From the NCBI GenBank assembly GCA_022842885.1, contig JALHOR010000031.1, forward strand, positions 1-52,585: DNA of 52,585 bases, written 5' to 3'. The DNA comes from Anaerolineae bacterium (GTDB lineage: Bacteria > Chloroflexota > Anaerolineae > Aggregatilineales > Phototrophicaceae). The notes under the pieces were generated by a model. It saw only the letters and a program-made list of their open reading frames with translations. It was not told where the DNA came from and made no database searches. Position numbers and translations under genes: made by a program. Each line of letters opens with the position of its first letter. Position 1 is the stretch's first letter. This document shows, piece by piece, positions 26,207-35,395 of this stretch.

Positions 26207-27196
26207 ATGAAACGTGAACGTGTCGTGATTATTGGTTCGGGTCCCGCAGGGATGGCAGCGGCGCTCTATACCGGACGGGCGCAGTTAAACCCGGTCGTTA
26301 TCGTCGGCAATCAATTGGGTGGGCAAGCCGCCATCACCCACGCCATTGATAATTACCCCGGTTTCCCCGGCGGCATCGGTGGTCCTGAACTGATTGAGCA
26401 GATGAAGCTCCATGCCGAAGAATTTGGCGCTCGGTTTGAATGGGATATGGTCGAAAGTGTGGATTTCACCAAAGGCTCGCCCTTTCTCGTCAAAACCTAT
26501 CAGCAAGAGTATCTGGCAGATGCGGTGATTGTGACCATTGGCGCTGACCCGCGCAAATTGGGCATCCCCGGCGAAATTGAAGGCATTGGCAAAGGCGTGA
26601 GCTATTGCGGCACTTGCGATGGTTTCTTCTTCCGGGGTAAGGATATTGTGGTGTTCGGCGGCGGCGATTCAGCGATTGAAGAAGCCATTTTCCTGACGCG
26701 CTTCGCCACGCATGTGACTATCATTCACCGCCGCGATTCATTACGGGCGGGCGTACAATTGCAAAAACGCGCTTTTGAAAATCCCAAAATCAGCTTCATT
26801 TGGGATACCGTTGCCGAAGAAGTGCTAAAAGATGACAGCGGCGCGGTCAATGGTGTGCGCTTGAAGAATCTCAAAACGGAAGAAATCACGACCAAACCGA
26901 CGGAAGGCGTTTTTATCTTCGTGGGGCATGTGCCGAACAGCCCGGTCTTTGGCAAACAAATCGCGCTGAATGATGAAGGCTATATCATCACCGATGAGCG
27001 TTTCCGTACCAGTGTAGAGGGCGTGTTTGCCGCAGGTGAAATTCAAGACCAAATCTGGCGGCAGGTGGCAACCTCCGTCGGGCAAGGTACAGGTGCTGCG
27101 ATGAGCGCCATCCATTGGCTGGACGAACACGCAGAAACGCTGCAACAATTGGATGCTGAATTAGCGCCAACTGCCGAAGTGGTCGCAGGCGACTAA
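26207..27196 (+). CDS. trxB: Thioredoxin reductase (NADPH)
   Basis: TrxB transfers electrons from NADPH through FAD and a redox disulfide to thioredoxin. The 329-residue product has the FAD-binding GSGPAGMAAALYTGRA, the redox-active CGTC in SYCGTCDGFFFRG, the NADPH-binding GGGDSAIEEAIFLTR followed by HRRD, and the C-terminal FAD-contacting GVFAAGEIQD. The last motif has Glu where Asp is usual (AAGD), a small change worth noting. AGGATAAG precedes the ATG by 6 nt. A terminator follows at 27231. Confidence 0.95.
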   Translation: MKRERVVIIGSGPAGMAAALYTGRAQLNPVVIVGNQLGGQAAITHAIDNYPGFPGGIGGPELIEQMKLHAEEFGARFEWDMVESVDFTKGSPFLVKTYQQEYLADAVIVTIGADPRKLGIPGEIEGIGKGVSYCGTCDGFFFRGKDIVVFGGGDSAIEEAIFLTRFATHVTIIHRRDSLRAGVQLQKRAFENPKISFIWDTVAEEVLKDDSGAVNGVRLKNLKTEEITTKPTEGVFIFVGHVPNSPVFGKQIALNDEGYIITDERFRTSVEGVFAAGEIQDQIWRQVATSVGQGTGAAMSAIHWLDEHAETLQQLDAELAPTAEVVAGD

Positions 27197-27230
27197 TTTA
27201 CACAGCGTAGACCAATCAGCGATATTCCAC

Positions 27231-27256
27231 AGGGCAGGCGACCACCTGCCCTTTTT
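27231..27256 (+). terminator. Intrinsic terminator of trxB
   Basis: AGGGCAGG (27231-27238), a 6-nt loop CGACCA and CCTGCCCT (27245-27252) form an 8-bp stem followed by T4. It lies about 35 nt after the trxB stop. Confidence 0.85.
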
Positions 27257-27313
27257 GATTCTGGCTTATATTAAAATGAACGACAAAGCCACCCAGAACG
27301 CGAAGGAAGAACC

Positions 27314-28420
27314 ATGTCTCGTTTTTATCAATTATCGTTTATGCTGCTCTTGTTTTTGCTGCTGGTAATGCCCGCTGCAGCCCGTGAACCGCGTCGTTTT
27401 TCGGCAGATGGATTCGTGCTGGATAGCCTGAATCGCCCCATTTTTATTGCCGATGTGCCAGAATTAACGCTGATACGCTGCGATAATCCTGACTGTACAA
27501 CGCAGACAGATATTCAGTTGGCAGGTATCGCTCTTTCCAATGCGCGGCAAACAACACGCTTGGCATTGACGCGCTTGGAACATCCCGTCTTGGTTTATCC
27601 GACTGAGGATAAATTGATACATCTTCTGGTGTGCAATGACCCCCTATGCGAAACATTCAACAGCACTATCGTAGATGGATTGTTGCCGCCACATTCATTC
27701 AGTCTGCCGCTTTTGGCATTGGACTCAGTAGATTATCCGGTTATGAGTTATTTTGATTCGCAAGCGCCGGGCATCAAATTGGTATACTGTGGCGATAAAT
27801 TGTGCCAAGCGCGGCGCGTAACATTAATTTCGCAGGGTGTGGTCACGGCGATGACCATGATGCTGGATAACCGTGATAATCCTATCATTGCTTTCCGCGA
27901 TGCTGCCAATGCCTTAAATTTACTAGCGTGCGATTCGCTGCTATGCGAAGCGCCGATGTTACGAGTGTTGGATAATACGCGCTCAGTCGGGGATTTTTTC
28001 AGCATTATCGTCAATGAACAAAATATTCCCTTCGTGGCATATCGTGATAGCACCGACAATGCCTTGTACTTGGCAGCGTGCGATACCTCTGCGTGCAAAA
28101 ATCCAGTGAGTGTGTCAATCGCAACGCCGACGACTCTCATTAATCCCCCGCTGCTGACGCTCTCGCCGTTGGGGTTGCCCATGTTGTTTTTTGCCGAAGA
28201 AAACGCGCTGAACGTGGTGTTATGTAATGATGCGCTCTGCACAGAACCGAGCATGACCGCACTGGGGCTAGAGATTGCTACTGACAGCAGTATCGCGCAA
28301 TCCTACGATGAAGATGGCAATGATGTATTGCTCTTTGCGGATGCCGAAAATCGTTTAACGCTGTTGCGTTGCAATGATGGACGCTGCACCTCGCCACAAA
28401 TTAGCCAGCTAAATCCATAA
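27314..28420 (+). CDS. Secreted protein with seven CxxxxC repeats, possible beta-propeller
   Basis: A 368-residue exported protein; residues 4-22 (FYQLSFMLLLFLLLVMPAAA) are a signal peptide. The mature part has seven units of about 45-55 residues, each ending in a strand with two Cys four residues apart: RCDNPDC, VCNDPLC, YCGDKLC, ACDSLLC, ACDTSAC, LCNDALC and RCNDGRC. Each unit also has a strand like PVMSYFD, PIIAFRD or PFVAYRD. Seven units fit a seven-bladed beta-propeller with one disulfide per blade, but this fold is inferred. I do not recognise a named family. A TATATT at 27267 could be the -10. AAGGAAG precedes the ATG. Confidence 0.75.
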   Translation: MSRFYQLSFMLLLFLLLVMPAAAREPRRFSADGFVLDSLNRPIFIADVPELTLIRCDNPDCTTQTDIQLAGIALSNARQTTRLALTRLEHPVLVYPTEDKLIHLLVCNDPLCETFNSTIVDGLLPPHSFSLPLLALDSVDYPVMSYFDSQAPGIKLVYCGDKLCQARRVTLISQGVVTAMTMMLDNRDNPIIAFRDAANALNLLACDSLLCEAPMLRVLDNTRSVGDFFSIIVNEQNIPFVAYRDSTDNALYLAACDTSACKNPVSVSIATPTTLINPPLLTLSPLGLPMLFFAEENALNVVLCNDALCTEPSMTALGLEIATDSSIAQSYDEDGNDVLLFADAENRLTLLRCNDGRCTSPQISQLNP

Positions 28421-28479
28421 ATACCCGTCCAGTCCACAATGATTTACAGATGTTTTACAAAATAGGCGCAAAAAGTCGT

Positions 28480-28485
28480 TACAAT
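28480..28485 (+). promoter_or_regulatory. Candidate -10 box TACAAT
   Basis: TACAAT lies 37 nt before the ATG at 28523; TTTACA 20 nt upstream is a weak -35. The position fits the other -10-like boxes in this window. Confidence 0.35.
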
Positions 28486-28522
28486 GAAACAAAGCATTTG
28501 AGAAAATTGGAGAGGCGGCACC

Positions 28523-29146
28523 ATGTCTGATTATCACGACCCAGAACACGATGAAATGCCCGAACCAGAAAAATCCAAACATGTCGCCCTGTATCGCTGG
28601 CATGAAGTGTGGGGTATGGTCTTAGCGAACCCCACAACCGAGATGTTTGAACGCATTCTGCAAGATACAGCCGCCACCAATCGCCGCGCTTTCCGCTGGA
28701 TTTTTATCAGTGGCATGGCGAGCTATCTCATTGGGGGCATTTTGTTCGTCATCACGACCGGTTGGTGGGAACTGCTGCCGCAACTGCTGTTGTTTTCGGT
28801 GGTCAGTGGGGCAATTACAACGTTAGTCTTTTTACTGAGCAGCGTCTTTTTACAATTTTTTGCCCGCAATGCAGGTGGCGAAGGCGCGTATGAGCATTTT
28901 CAATATGCGTATGCGGCTTCCGCTGCACCCCTCTCGGTCATTCGCACGCTGGTTCTGATAACCACCCGCAATCCGATTTTCTTCTTAGCGGTGAATCTGT
29001 ATCAACTGCTGCTGGTGGCGATGGCATTACGCGCTGTGAATAAGTTTAGTTGGGGCAAAACCGTCATCACGATGTTGGCTGCGTTTGGTGCGATGGGCTT
29101 GTTGTTGATGGTGCCGTTTGTATTGTTCATTGCGATTATCCGCTAA
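28523..29146 (+). CDS. Yip1-like integral membrane protein
   Basis: The 207-residue protein has an acidic soluble N-terminus of about 60 residues, then FERILQDTAATNRRAFRWIF and five hydrophobic segments. The order and the PTTEMFERI motif before the first helix match the bacterial Yip1/DUF1282 type of membrane protein, whose role is unclear. It is a single gene between the CxxxxC protein and the glyoxalase fusion. GGAGAGG lies before the ATG, and an intrinsic terminator follows at 29194. Confidence 0.72.
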   Translation: MSDYHDPEHDEMPEPEKSKHVALYRWHEVWGMVLANPTTEMFERILQDTAATNRRAFRWIFISGMASYLIGGILFVITTGWWELLPQLLLFSVVSGAITTLVFLLSSVFLQFFARNAGGEGAYEHFQYAYAASAAPLSVIRTLVLITTRNPIFFLAVNLYQLLLVAMALRAVNKFSWGKTVITMLAAFGAMGLLLMVPFVLFIAIIR

Positions 29147-29193
29147 CCCGATTTGCTTGTAGCGGTTTGATAATAAAAACAGCGGTTTTTACG

Positions 29194-29222
29194 CCGATAT
29201 TGCATCCAATATCGGTTTTTTT
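29194..29222 (+). terminator. Intrinsic terminator of the Yip1-like gene
   Basis: CCGATATTG (29194-29202), the loop CATC and CAATATCGG (29207-29215) make a perfect 9-bp stem followed by seven T. Confidence 0.92.
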
Positions 29223-29246
29223 GTTTATTCTGGCAGATATTGTGGT

Positions 29247-29252
29247 TAGAAT
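29247..29252 (+). promoter_or_regulatory. Candidate -10 box TAGAAT
   Basis: TAGAAT lies after the upstream terminator and 35 nt before the ATG of the glyoxalase-GNAT gene, so it is the natural place for its promoter. No clear -35. Confidence 0.35.
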
Positions 29253-29287
29253 CAGCGGTATGCAATTCGTATTAGAAAGCGAATCCC

Positions 29288-30154
29288 ATGTCTCTCCAGC
29301 GCGTTCATCATATACAAATCACCATTCCCAAAAATACCGAAGACGCGGCACAGGCGTTTTATTGCGGTGTCTTGGGTTTGTCGGAAATCGAAAAACCGGA
29401 TGCGCTTAAGGGGCGTGGCGGTTTCTGGGTGCGGTTGGGGGATATGCAGATTCATATTGGCAGCGAAGAGGGTGTTGACCGCACGCTGACCAAAGCGCAT
29501 ATCGCCTATCAAGTGGAAAATGTGGCAGCGTGGCGCGAAAAATTATTAGCGCACAATGTTCAAATGGCGGATTCAGTGCCGATTCATGGGTATGACCGTT
29601 TTGAATTTCGTGACCCCTTTGGCAATCGTGTTGAATTTATTCAGCCTGTGCCAGCATTAATTCGTCCAACAACCTATTATAAAACCAGCTATATTGCAGC
29701 GGTGCGTGAATTCCATGCGGAAGGCAAAAATCCAGCGTGGAATTACGAAAATTTAGAGGCGAATTTTGATGAATATGTGGCGATGCAATTGGCGAAAGAG
29801 ACTGACCCCGAAGCCGGCTACGTGCCACAAACCGAATATTGGTTTGTTGTGGGTGAGGAATATATTGGGCGAATTAGCCTGCGGCATTATCTGAATGATA
29901 GCTTATGGTTGTTTGGCGGGCATATTGGCTACGAAGTGCGCCCAACGATGCGCCAGCGGGGGTATGGCACGCTCATGTGCCGGTTGGTGCTAGACCATGC
30001 CCGCGCCCTTAAGTTAGACCGAGTGTTGATTACTTGTGATGATGACAATATCGGCTCGCAAAAAATTATCGAAGCTAACAACGGCATCCTGCAAGACAAA
30101 ATAGACAATGGTCGGCAGGTGTTGACGCGGCGCTATTGGATTGCCTTAAAATAG
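29288..30154 (+). CDS. Glyoxalase (VOC) domain fused to GNAT acetyltransferase
   Basis: The 288-residue protein joins two enzymes. Residues 1-120 are a vicinal-oxygen-chelate unit: VHHIQITIP, FYCGVLGLSEI, GGFWVRLGDMQIHIG, RFEFRDPFGNRVEFIQ. Residues about 130-288 are a GNAT domain with IGRISLRHYLN, the acetyl-CoA loop VRPTMRQRGYGTLM and the later VLITCDDDNIGSQKIIEANNG (both quoted partly). The VOC part keeps His and Glu of metal sites. Both domains act on small molecules, so a resistance or detoxification role is possible; this is inference. The gene stands alone. Confidence 0.85.
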   Translation: MSLQRVHHIQITIPKNTEDAAQAFYCGVLGLSEIEKPDALKGRGGFWVRLGDMQIHIGSEEGVDRTLTKAHIAYQVENVAAWREKLLAHNVQMADSVPIHGYDRFEFRDPFGNRVEFIQPVPALIRPTTYYKTSYIAAVREFHAEGKNPAWNYENLEANFDEYVAMQLAKETDPEAGYVPQTEYWFVVGEEYIGRISLRHYLNDSLWLFGGHIGYEVRPTMRQRGYGTLMCRLVLDHARALKLDRVLITCDDDNIGSQKIIEANNGILQDKIDNGRQVLTRRYWIALK

Positions 30155-30183
30155 AGCAGTTTATAGAGACAAGGATATACATC

Positions 30184-30306
30184 ATGCTTCTCACCAACGC
30201 CCATATTCATATTACCAGCGGGCAGCCGCCGATGATTCGGGATACAGGGGTTAGTGTGGTGGCAGTGCTGAAGTTATTGCAACCCATACCTCAAAATTGG
30301 CTATAG
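30184..30306 (+). pseudogene. Possible amidohydrolase N-terminal remnant
   Basis: A 40-codon frame with AAGGAT upstream reads MLLTNAHIHI and later MIRDTGVSVVAVL before a stop. The opening resembles the metal-dependent hydrolase start (LLTNAxIHT...IRDGRIxAVG) but the catalytic HxH part is absent. It may be a fragment left from a deleted gene, or a chance frame. It lies between the glyoxalase fusion and the ABC exporter. Confidence 0.35.
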
Positions 30307-30373
30307 CTGGTCTTATGCCGCATTTGGTATGCTAAATCTCCGGCTCACAGTGAATATAGGGAGTTTACACCTC

Positions 30374-32158
30374 GTGGCAGCCGAAATACCTATCCCCTCT
30401 ACCTTGCCAGAAGCCAATATGCGCTGGTTGGGGCGTTTTATCACGCAGTACCGTTTTGCAGTGTTTGCATCGCTTGTATATGGTGCTGTTGGCGGCATTA
30501 CTCTTGCCCTAGAACCGTACTATATTGGTGTGATTGTAGACCATGTTCGTGCTGGCGTTGATTTAGGCGAAATTACCCGCGATGTTTTTTTATTGCTTGG
30601 TTTGGCTGTAGTCACCGTTGCAGCATTTTTTGGGCAGCGCCATTACAGCGGCTTAGTGGCATATGGCGTGCAGTATGATGTACGCCGTACCATCTTTCAC
30701 CACATGGTCACACTTGACCAAGGGTTTTACCAGCGTTTTCCTGTGGGTGATTTAATCTCGCGGATGCACAGCGACCTCGAATGGATTTGGCGCCTGCTGG
30801 CGTTGGGGTTCACTCGTGGCGGCAGTTCAGTGGTGGGCTGTGTGGTGACATTCGTATTATTGGGCATGATTAACCTGCCGCTGACGTTGGTGGTCTTTAT
30901 CACGCTGGCAATCAGCACCTATTTTCAGATGCGTGCCGGGCTGGCGCTCATCAAATTATCGGAAGATGTGCAAGACCAAGCGGGGGTTGTGGCTGCATTG
31001 GTGCAGGATGCCAGCAGTGGTATTCAGACCATTAAGACCTTTGGGCGCGAGACCCACGTTAGCCAGAAATTTTATGAAGAAAACCGCGAATACCGCCGCC
31101 GCTGGTTGTATTTTAAACGCCGCAACGAACCCGTAGGGATGCTGCCCCAAATGATTGCCCATTTGACGACGGGCATTGTTGTCGTTTTTGGCGGCTCAAT
31201 GGCGCTGAGTGGGCAAATTACAATTGGCAATTTTACGCAATTTTTGTTGTATCTGGCGATGATTAGTAACGTGCTGCTGCAAATCGGCACGATTTACCAA
31301 CGGTTTCAACAAACTCGCGGTGCGATTAAACGCCTCACGCCGCTGCTGCAAACCCCCGAAATTCGGGATACCGATGCCTCCGTGCCATTAACCAACCCTA
31401 AAGGCAATATTCGCTTCGAGAATGTGAGCTTAAAAGCAGCAGATAAATATCTGTTACGCAATATCACACTGGATATTCCAGCGGGCAAAGTCGTTGGCGT
31501 GGTGGGTCCTACAGGCTGCGGCAAAACATTATTGGTTAGTTTGCTGGCACGAGTCATGGATCCGGCAGAAGGCAAAATTTGTATTGATGGGCGAGATGTG
31601 CGCGTCATCAAACTGGAAGATTTACGCCAAGCTATTGCCTATGTGCCACAAGACACGTTTCTTTTCAGTTTGCCGCTGCATGAAAATGTGCGTATGGGCA
31701 GACCACACCTAGACGAAGAAGAAATTATGCGGGCGGTACATATCTCGCGCTTGAGCAACGATTTGTCGCAGTTGCCGGATGGCATGGATACGATGGTAGG
31801 CGAAAAAGGCGTGATGCTATCGGGCGGGCAAAAACAGCGCGTGGCAATTGCCCGTGCCGTTGCCCATGACCCGGCGATTCTAGTGTTGGACGATGCTCTG
31901 TCCAGCGTGGATACGCAAACTGCCGCCGATATTCTGCACGATTTACGCGATGTGCTTCGCAGTCGTACCAGCCTCATCATCGCCCATCGCATCGCCACAG
32001 TGAAAGATGCCGACACTATCATCGTCATGGATAACGGGCGCATCATTGAACAAGGCACGCACGCCAGTTTAATCGCACAGGAGGGCATGTACGCCCGTAT
32101 GGTTGAGCGCGAATTGAAAGAAGATGCAAATCACCACGCTGAGGAGATAATGGCATGA
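30374..32158 (+). CDS. ABC exporter subunit 1 (fused membrane and ATPase domains)
   Basis: About 594 residues: six membrane helices (residues about 30-320) and a nucleotide-binding domain. Motifs are Walker A GPTGCGKT, Q-loop in YVPQDTFLFS, signature LSGGQKQRVAIARA, Walker B ILVLDDALS and H-loop IIAHRI. The residue after the Walker B Asp is Asp, not the catalytic Glu, so this ATP site is degenerate. The product pairs with the next gene, which overlaps it by 4 nt, to make a heterodimeric lipid or drug exporter (TmrAB/BmrCD-like). The GTG at 30374 has GGGAG 10 nt upstream; an ATG at 30329 would add 15 residues without a ribosome site. Confidence 0.92.
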   Translation: MAAEIPIPSTLPEANMRWLGRFITQYRFAVFASLVYGAVGGITLALEPYYIGVIVDHVRAGVDLGEITRDVFLLLGLAVVTVAAFFGQRHYSGLVAYGVQYDVRRTIFHHMVTLDQGFYQRFPVGDLISRMHSDLEWIWRLLALGFTRGGSSVVGCVVTFVLLGMINLPLTLVVFITLAISTYFQMRAGLALIKLSEDVQDQAGVVAALVQDASSGIQTIKTFGRETHVSQKFYEENREYRRRWLYFKRRNEPVGMLPQMIAHLTTGIVVVFGGSMALSGQITIGNFTQFLLYLAMISNVLLQIGTIYQRFQQTRGAIKRLTPLLQTPEIRDTDASVPLTNPKGNIRFENVSLKAADKYLLRNITLDIPAGKVVGVVGPTGCGKTLLVSLLARVMDPAEGKICIDGRDVRVIKLEDLRQAIAYVPQDTFLFSLPLHENVRMGRPHLDEEEIMRAVHISRLSNDLSQLPDGMDTMVGEKGVMLSGGQKQRVAIARAVAHDPAILVLDDALSSVDTQTAADILHDLRDVLRSRTSLIIAHRIATVKDADTIIVMDNGRIIEQGTHASLIAQEGMYARMVERELKEDANHHAEEIMA

Positions 32159-34005
32159 GTACCCCTGCGGCGGCAAAATCGCTGGATAAATCCCGACGCC
32201 GATTGCTGGACGACATCGAACAGGAACAAACACAGCGCACCAAAATTACCGATAGTTATTTGTTCTGGATGTTGTGGCGCTTTTTAAAGCCATATGTAGC
32301 GCAGTTGGTGGGCGTGTTTGTCTTGCTGCTGCTGGTCAGTGGCTTGAACTTGCTGCTGCCTTATCTTATCAAAGTGGCGGTGGATGGACCTATCAATGCA
32401 GGTGAACTAGACGGACTTGTCCCGATTGGCGCAATCTACATCGGCACGATTGCCGCCATTTTTATCTTGCGTTTTGCCTATACTTTTTGGTTGCAAACCA
32501 TCGGACAAAATGCGCTGATGAACCTGCGTCAAACGCTGTTCGAGCATATTATTCGCCAAGATATGCGCTACTTTAGCCTGACGCCGGTGGGCAAAATCAC
32601 TGCCCGCATGTCCAACGATATTGAGGCACTGACCGAACTGCTGAGTACCAGCATCGTCATGGTTGCCAGCAATATGCTGACATTGGTGGGCATTATCCTT
32701 GTCATGTTCGCACTCAATTGGCGTTTGGCACTGATTGGCTTGGCGATGCTGCCCATCATGACGATATTGAGTATCTATTTCCGCAAGAAAATCCGCGCTG
32801 CATCTATGCGTTTTCACAAAGTCGTCGGCGAATATCAGGCATTTTTGAACGAGCAATTCAACGGCATGTTGATTGTGCAATTGTTCGGGCGGCAGATGCA
32901 GACGCGCAGCGCCTTCGATAAAGTGAATGATAGTTATTTAGAAGTGCATATTGATTTGCGCGATATTTATACGTTTTATGCCTCCATTCTGCAAATGCTC
33001 ACCACCATTGGGCTGGCGTTGGTGCTGTATGGCGGCGGTAGTGGTGTCTTGGCGGGTTGGGCAACTTTGGGCATGTTGATTGCATTTATTGATTATACCC
33101 GCCGCAGTTTTGAACCCGTGCTGCAACTTTCGGAACAATTCGCGCAGATTCAAACCGCATTTTCGGCAGGCGAGCGTGTTGCCCGAATGCTACAGGTCGA
33201 ATCCGAAATTCAAGAGCCGGAACAGCCGATTGCCATTGAGCATTTTGATAGCACAGTGACATTTGAGAACGTCGTGTTTGGCTATGAGGCAGAGCATCCG
33301 GTTTTGAAAGGCATAGATTTACACATCCAACCCGGTGAACGAGTGGCGATTGTGGGGGCAACGGGCGCGGGCAAAACATCACTCGTGAAACTTTTAGCGC
33401 GATATTATGATGTGGATAGCGGGCAAATTTTGGTGGGCGGCGTGGATATTCGTTACTTAAGTACGGCTGATTTGCGGCGATTTGTGACGGTTGTGCCGCA
33501 AAATCCTTACTGTTTTAATGGCACGATTGCCGATAATTTGCGCTTGTTTGACACCAACGTGACGCATGAACAAATGGTCGCCGCTGCTAAAACGGCATGT
33601 GCTGCGCCATTTATCGAACGCTTGCCGGGGGATTATGATTATATGCTGCTGCCGGGCGGTGCGAATTTATCGCATGGGCAGCGCCAGTTATTGGCATTGG
33701 CGCGGGCGCTGATTCACAGCCCGGAGAGTGTCTTGGTTTTGGACGAAGCCACCAGCAATATTGATACTGAAACCGAAGTGCTGATTCAGCAGGGGTTGGT
33801 ACAAGTGCTGCATAATCGCACGAGTTTGATTATCGCGCACCGCTTAAGTACGATTCGGGATGCTGACCGCATTATCGTGATGAAGCATGGCAAAATTATC
33901 GAAGAAGGCAACCACGAAAGTTTATTGGCGCTAGATGGGGTGTACGCCCAGCTTTATCATCGTCAATTTGTGGATATGTATGAGCCAGAAGCGATGCCAG
34001 TGTAA
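32155..34005 (+). CDS. ABC exporter subunit 2 (fused membrane and ATPase domains)
   Basis: A 616-residue partner with the same layout: an N-terminal soluble stretch, six membrane helices and a nucleotide-binding domain. Walker A is GATGAGKT, Q-loop VVPQNPYCFN, Walker B VLVLDEATS with the catalytic Glu, and H-loop IIAHRLST. The signature is LSHGQRQ instead of LSGGQ. In the dimer, the LSHGQ of this subunit faces the Walker site of subunit 1, which lacks the Glu, so one composite site is degenerate on both sides and the other is fully canonical. Substrate unknown. A terminator follows at 34019. Confidence 0.93.
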   Translation: MSTPAAAKSLDKSRRRLLDDIEQEQTQRTKITDSYLFWMLWRFLKPYVAQLVGVFVLLLLVSGLNLLLPYLIKVAVDGPINAGELDGLVPIGAIYIGTIAAIFILRFAYTFWLQTIGQNALMNLRQTLFEHIIRQDMRYFSLTPVGKITARMSNDIEALTELLSTSIVMVASNMLTLVGIILVMFALNWRLALIGLAMLPIMTILSIYFRKKIRAASMRFHKVVGEYQAFLNEQFNGMLIVQLFGRQMQTRSAFDKVNDSYLEVHIDLRDIYTFYASILQMLTTIGLALVLYGGGSGVLAGWATLGMLIAFIDYTRRSFEPVLQLSEQFAQIQTAFSAGERVARMLQVESEIQEPEQPIAIEHFDSTVTFENVVFGYEAEHPVLKGIDLHIQPGERVAIVGATGAGKTSLVKLLARYYDVDSGQILVGGVDIRYLSTADLRRFVTVVPQNPYCFNGTIADNLRLFDTNVTHEQMVAAAKTACAAPFIERLPGDYDYMLLPGGANLSHGQRQLLALARALIHSPESVLVLDEATSNIDTETEVLIQQGLVQVLHNRTSLIIAHRLSTIRDADRIIVMKHGKIIEEGNHESLLALDGVYAQLYHRQFVDMYEPEAMPV

Positions 34006-34018
34006 ACTTCCAACTTTG

Positions 34019-34045
34019 CCCGCATAGTTTTTGAGGATATGCGGG
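34019..34045 (+). terminator. Intrinsic terminator of the ABC exporter operon
   Basis: CCCGCATA, an 11-nt loop and TATGCGGG form an 8-bp stem 14 nt after the stop, followed by T-rich TTATTTCGTTTG. Confidence 0.75.
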
Positions 34046-34170
34046 TTATTTCGTTTGCAATCCCCTTTGAGCCTGTTTTTTGTAACCCACTTGTAAGAAC
34101 CTCTCCTTATCCTATCATTGGCAGAGTCTCTTTATCAAAATCGTGATGGTTTTATACCCAAGGAGCGATT

Positions 34171-35313
34171 ATGCGCCGTAAAGTAGTGTTAGGCTTGCTC
34201 ATCGTGGGTGTTTTATTGGGCATCAACAGTGTTTTTGCACAAGATGTCACCCCGACCCAAAGCTGCACACCGTCTTATGTGCAAGATACTTGGAAAACCG
34301 ATTTTTGTACGGCATCCGTGAGTTTGAACGAAATTATGAGTGGCGGTCCCGGCAAAGATGGCATTCCGGCATTGACCGACCCGGAGATGCAAACCGTTGA
34401 GGAAGCCGCCGAGTGGTTAGTAGCACAATCGCCTGTGATTGCTGTCGAAATTGCAGGCGAAGCGCGGGCATATCCCCAAGCCATTTTGATGTGGCATGAA
34501 ATCGCTAATGATGTGATTGCCGATATTCCCGTTTCAGTGACGTTCTGCCCGTTGTGTAACAGCAGCATCGTGTTTGATCGCCGCGTGAATGACATAACGC
34601 TGGAATTTGGCGTATCGGGCAATTTACGCAACAGCGATATGGTGATGTATGACCGTCAGACCGAAAGTTGGTGGCAGCAGTTCACTGGGGAAGGCATCGT
34701 TGGCTTTTATACCGGAACTTTATTGGATGTCATTCCATCGCGGGTGATTGGGTTTGGGCAATTTGCGGCACAATATCCCGATGGACAAGTGATGGCAATT
34801 CCCACGAATTATTCACGGTCTTATGGGCAAAATCCCTATGTCGGCTATGATTCGTTGCCGCAACCGTGGCTCTTTAATGCTGACCCCGATGACCGCTTGC
34901 CCGCCATGACCCATGTTTTGGCAGGGGTGATTGGTGATACAGCCATTGCTTATCCATTTGATGTGCTGCAAGAAAAACAAGTCATTAACGATATGGTTGA
35001 AAATGTAGCGGTTGTCGCATTCTGGCAACCGGGCGTCGTCAGCGCGTTGGATAAGACGACGATTGATAACTCCCGCGAGATTGGCACAGTGGCACTCTAT
35101 AGCGCCGAAGCCAACGGCGAAATACTTACATTCATTTTAAACAACGATGGTAAAATCACCGATGAGCAAACCAACAGCACTTGGAACTTATTTGGGCAAG
35201 CCATAGAAGGCGAACTCGCTGGAACAACGCTGCGCCAGTGGGTAGCTGCGCCGCATTTCTGGTTTGCGTGGGCGGCATTTTACCCTGATACGTTGGTGTA
35301 TGCTGCGGAATAA
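34171..35313 (+). CDS. Secreted DUF3179 protein, copy 1
   Basis: A 380-residue exported protein with a signal peptide ending in VFAQD. The DUF3179 core is clear: EIAGEARAYPQAILMWHEI, VTFCPLCNSSIVFDR with the CxxC pair, LEFGVSGNLRNSDMVMYDR, SWWQQFTGEGIVG, and a C-terminal HFWFAWAAFYPDTLVY. The family is common in archaea and Chloroflexota; its function is unknown, and the CxxC plus conserved His could bind metal. A near-identical layout occurs in the next gene at 35536, so the two are tandem paralogs. AAGGAG lies 6 nt before the ATG. Confidence 0.92.
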   Translation: MRRKVVLGLLIVGVLLGINSVFAQDVTPTQSCTPSYVQDTWKTDFCTASVSLNEIMSGGPGKDGIPALTDPEMQTVEEAAEWLVAQSPVIAVEIAGEARAYPQAILMWHEIANDVIADIPVSVTFCPLCNSSIVFDRRVNDITLEFGVSGNLRNSDMVMYDRQTESWWQQFTGEGIVGFYTGTLLDVIPSRVIGFGQFAAQYPDGQVMAIPTNYSRSYGQNPYVGYDSLPQPWLFNADPDDRLPAMTHVLAGVIGDTAIAYPFDVLQEKQVINDMVENVAVVAFWQPGVVSALDKTTIDNSREIGTVALYSAEANGEILTFILNNDGKITDEQTNSTWNLFGQAIEGELAGTTLRQWVAAPHFWFAWAAFYPDTLVYAAE

Positions 35314-35395
35314 CATTGGGAAGATGTTCGGTAAGGGCGTATGGAAACATGTTTGTTCATATATAGATGCAAGTGAAAAATTAAATTCGGCAACT

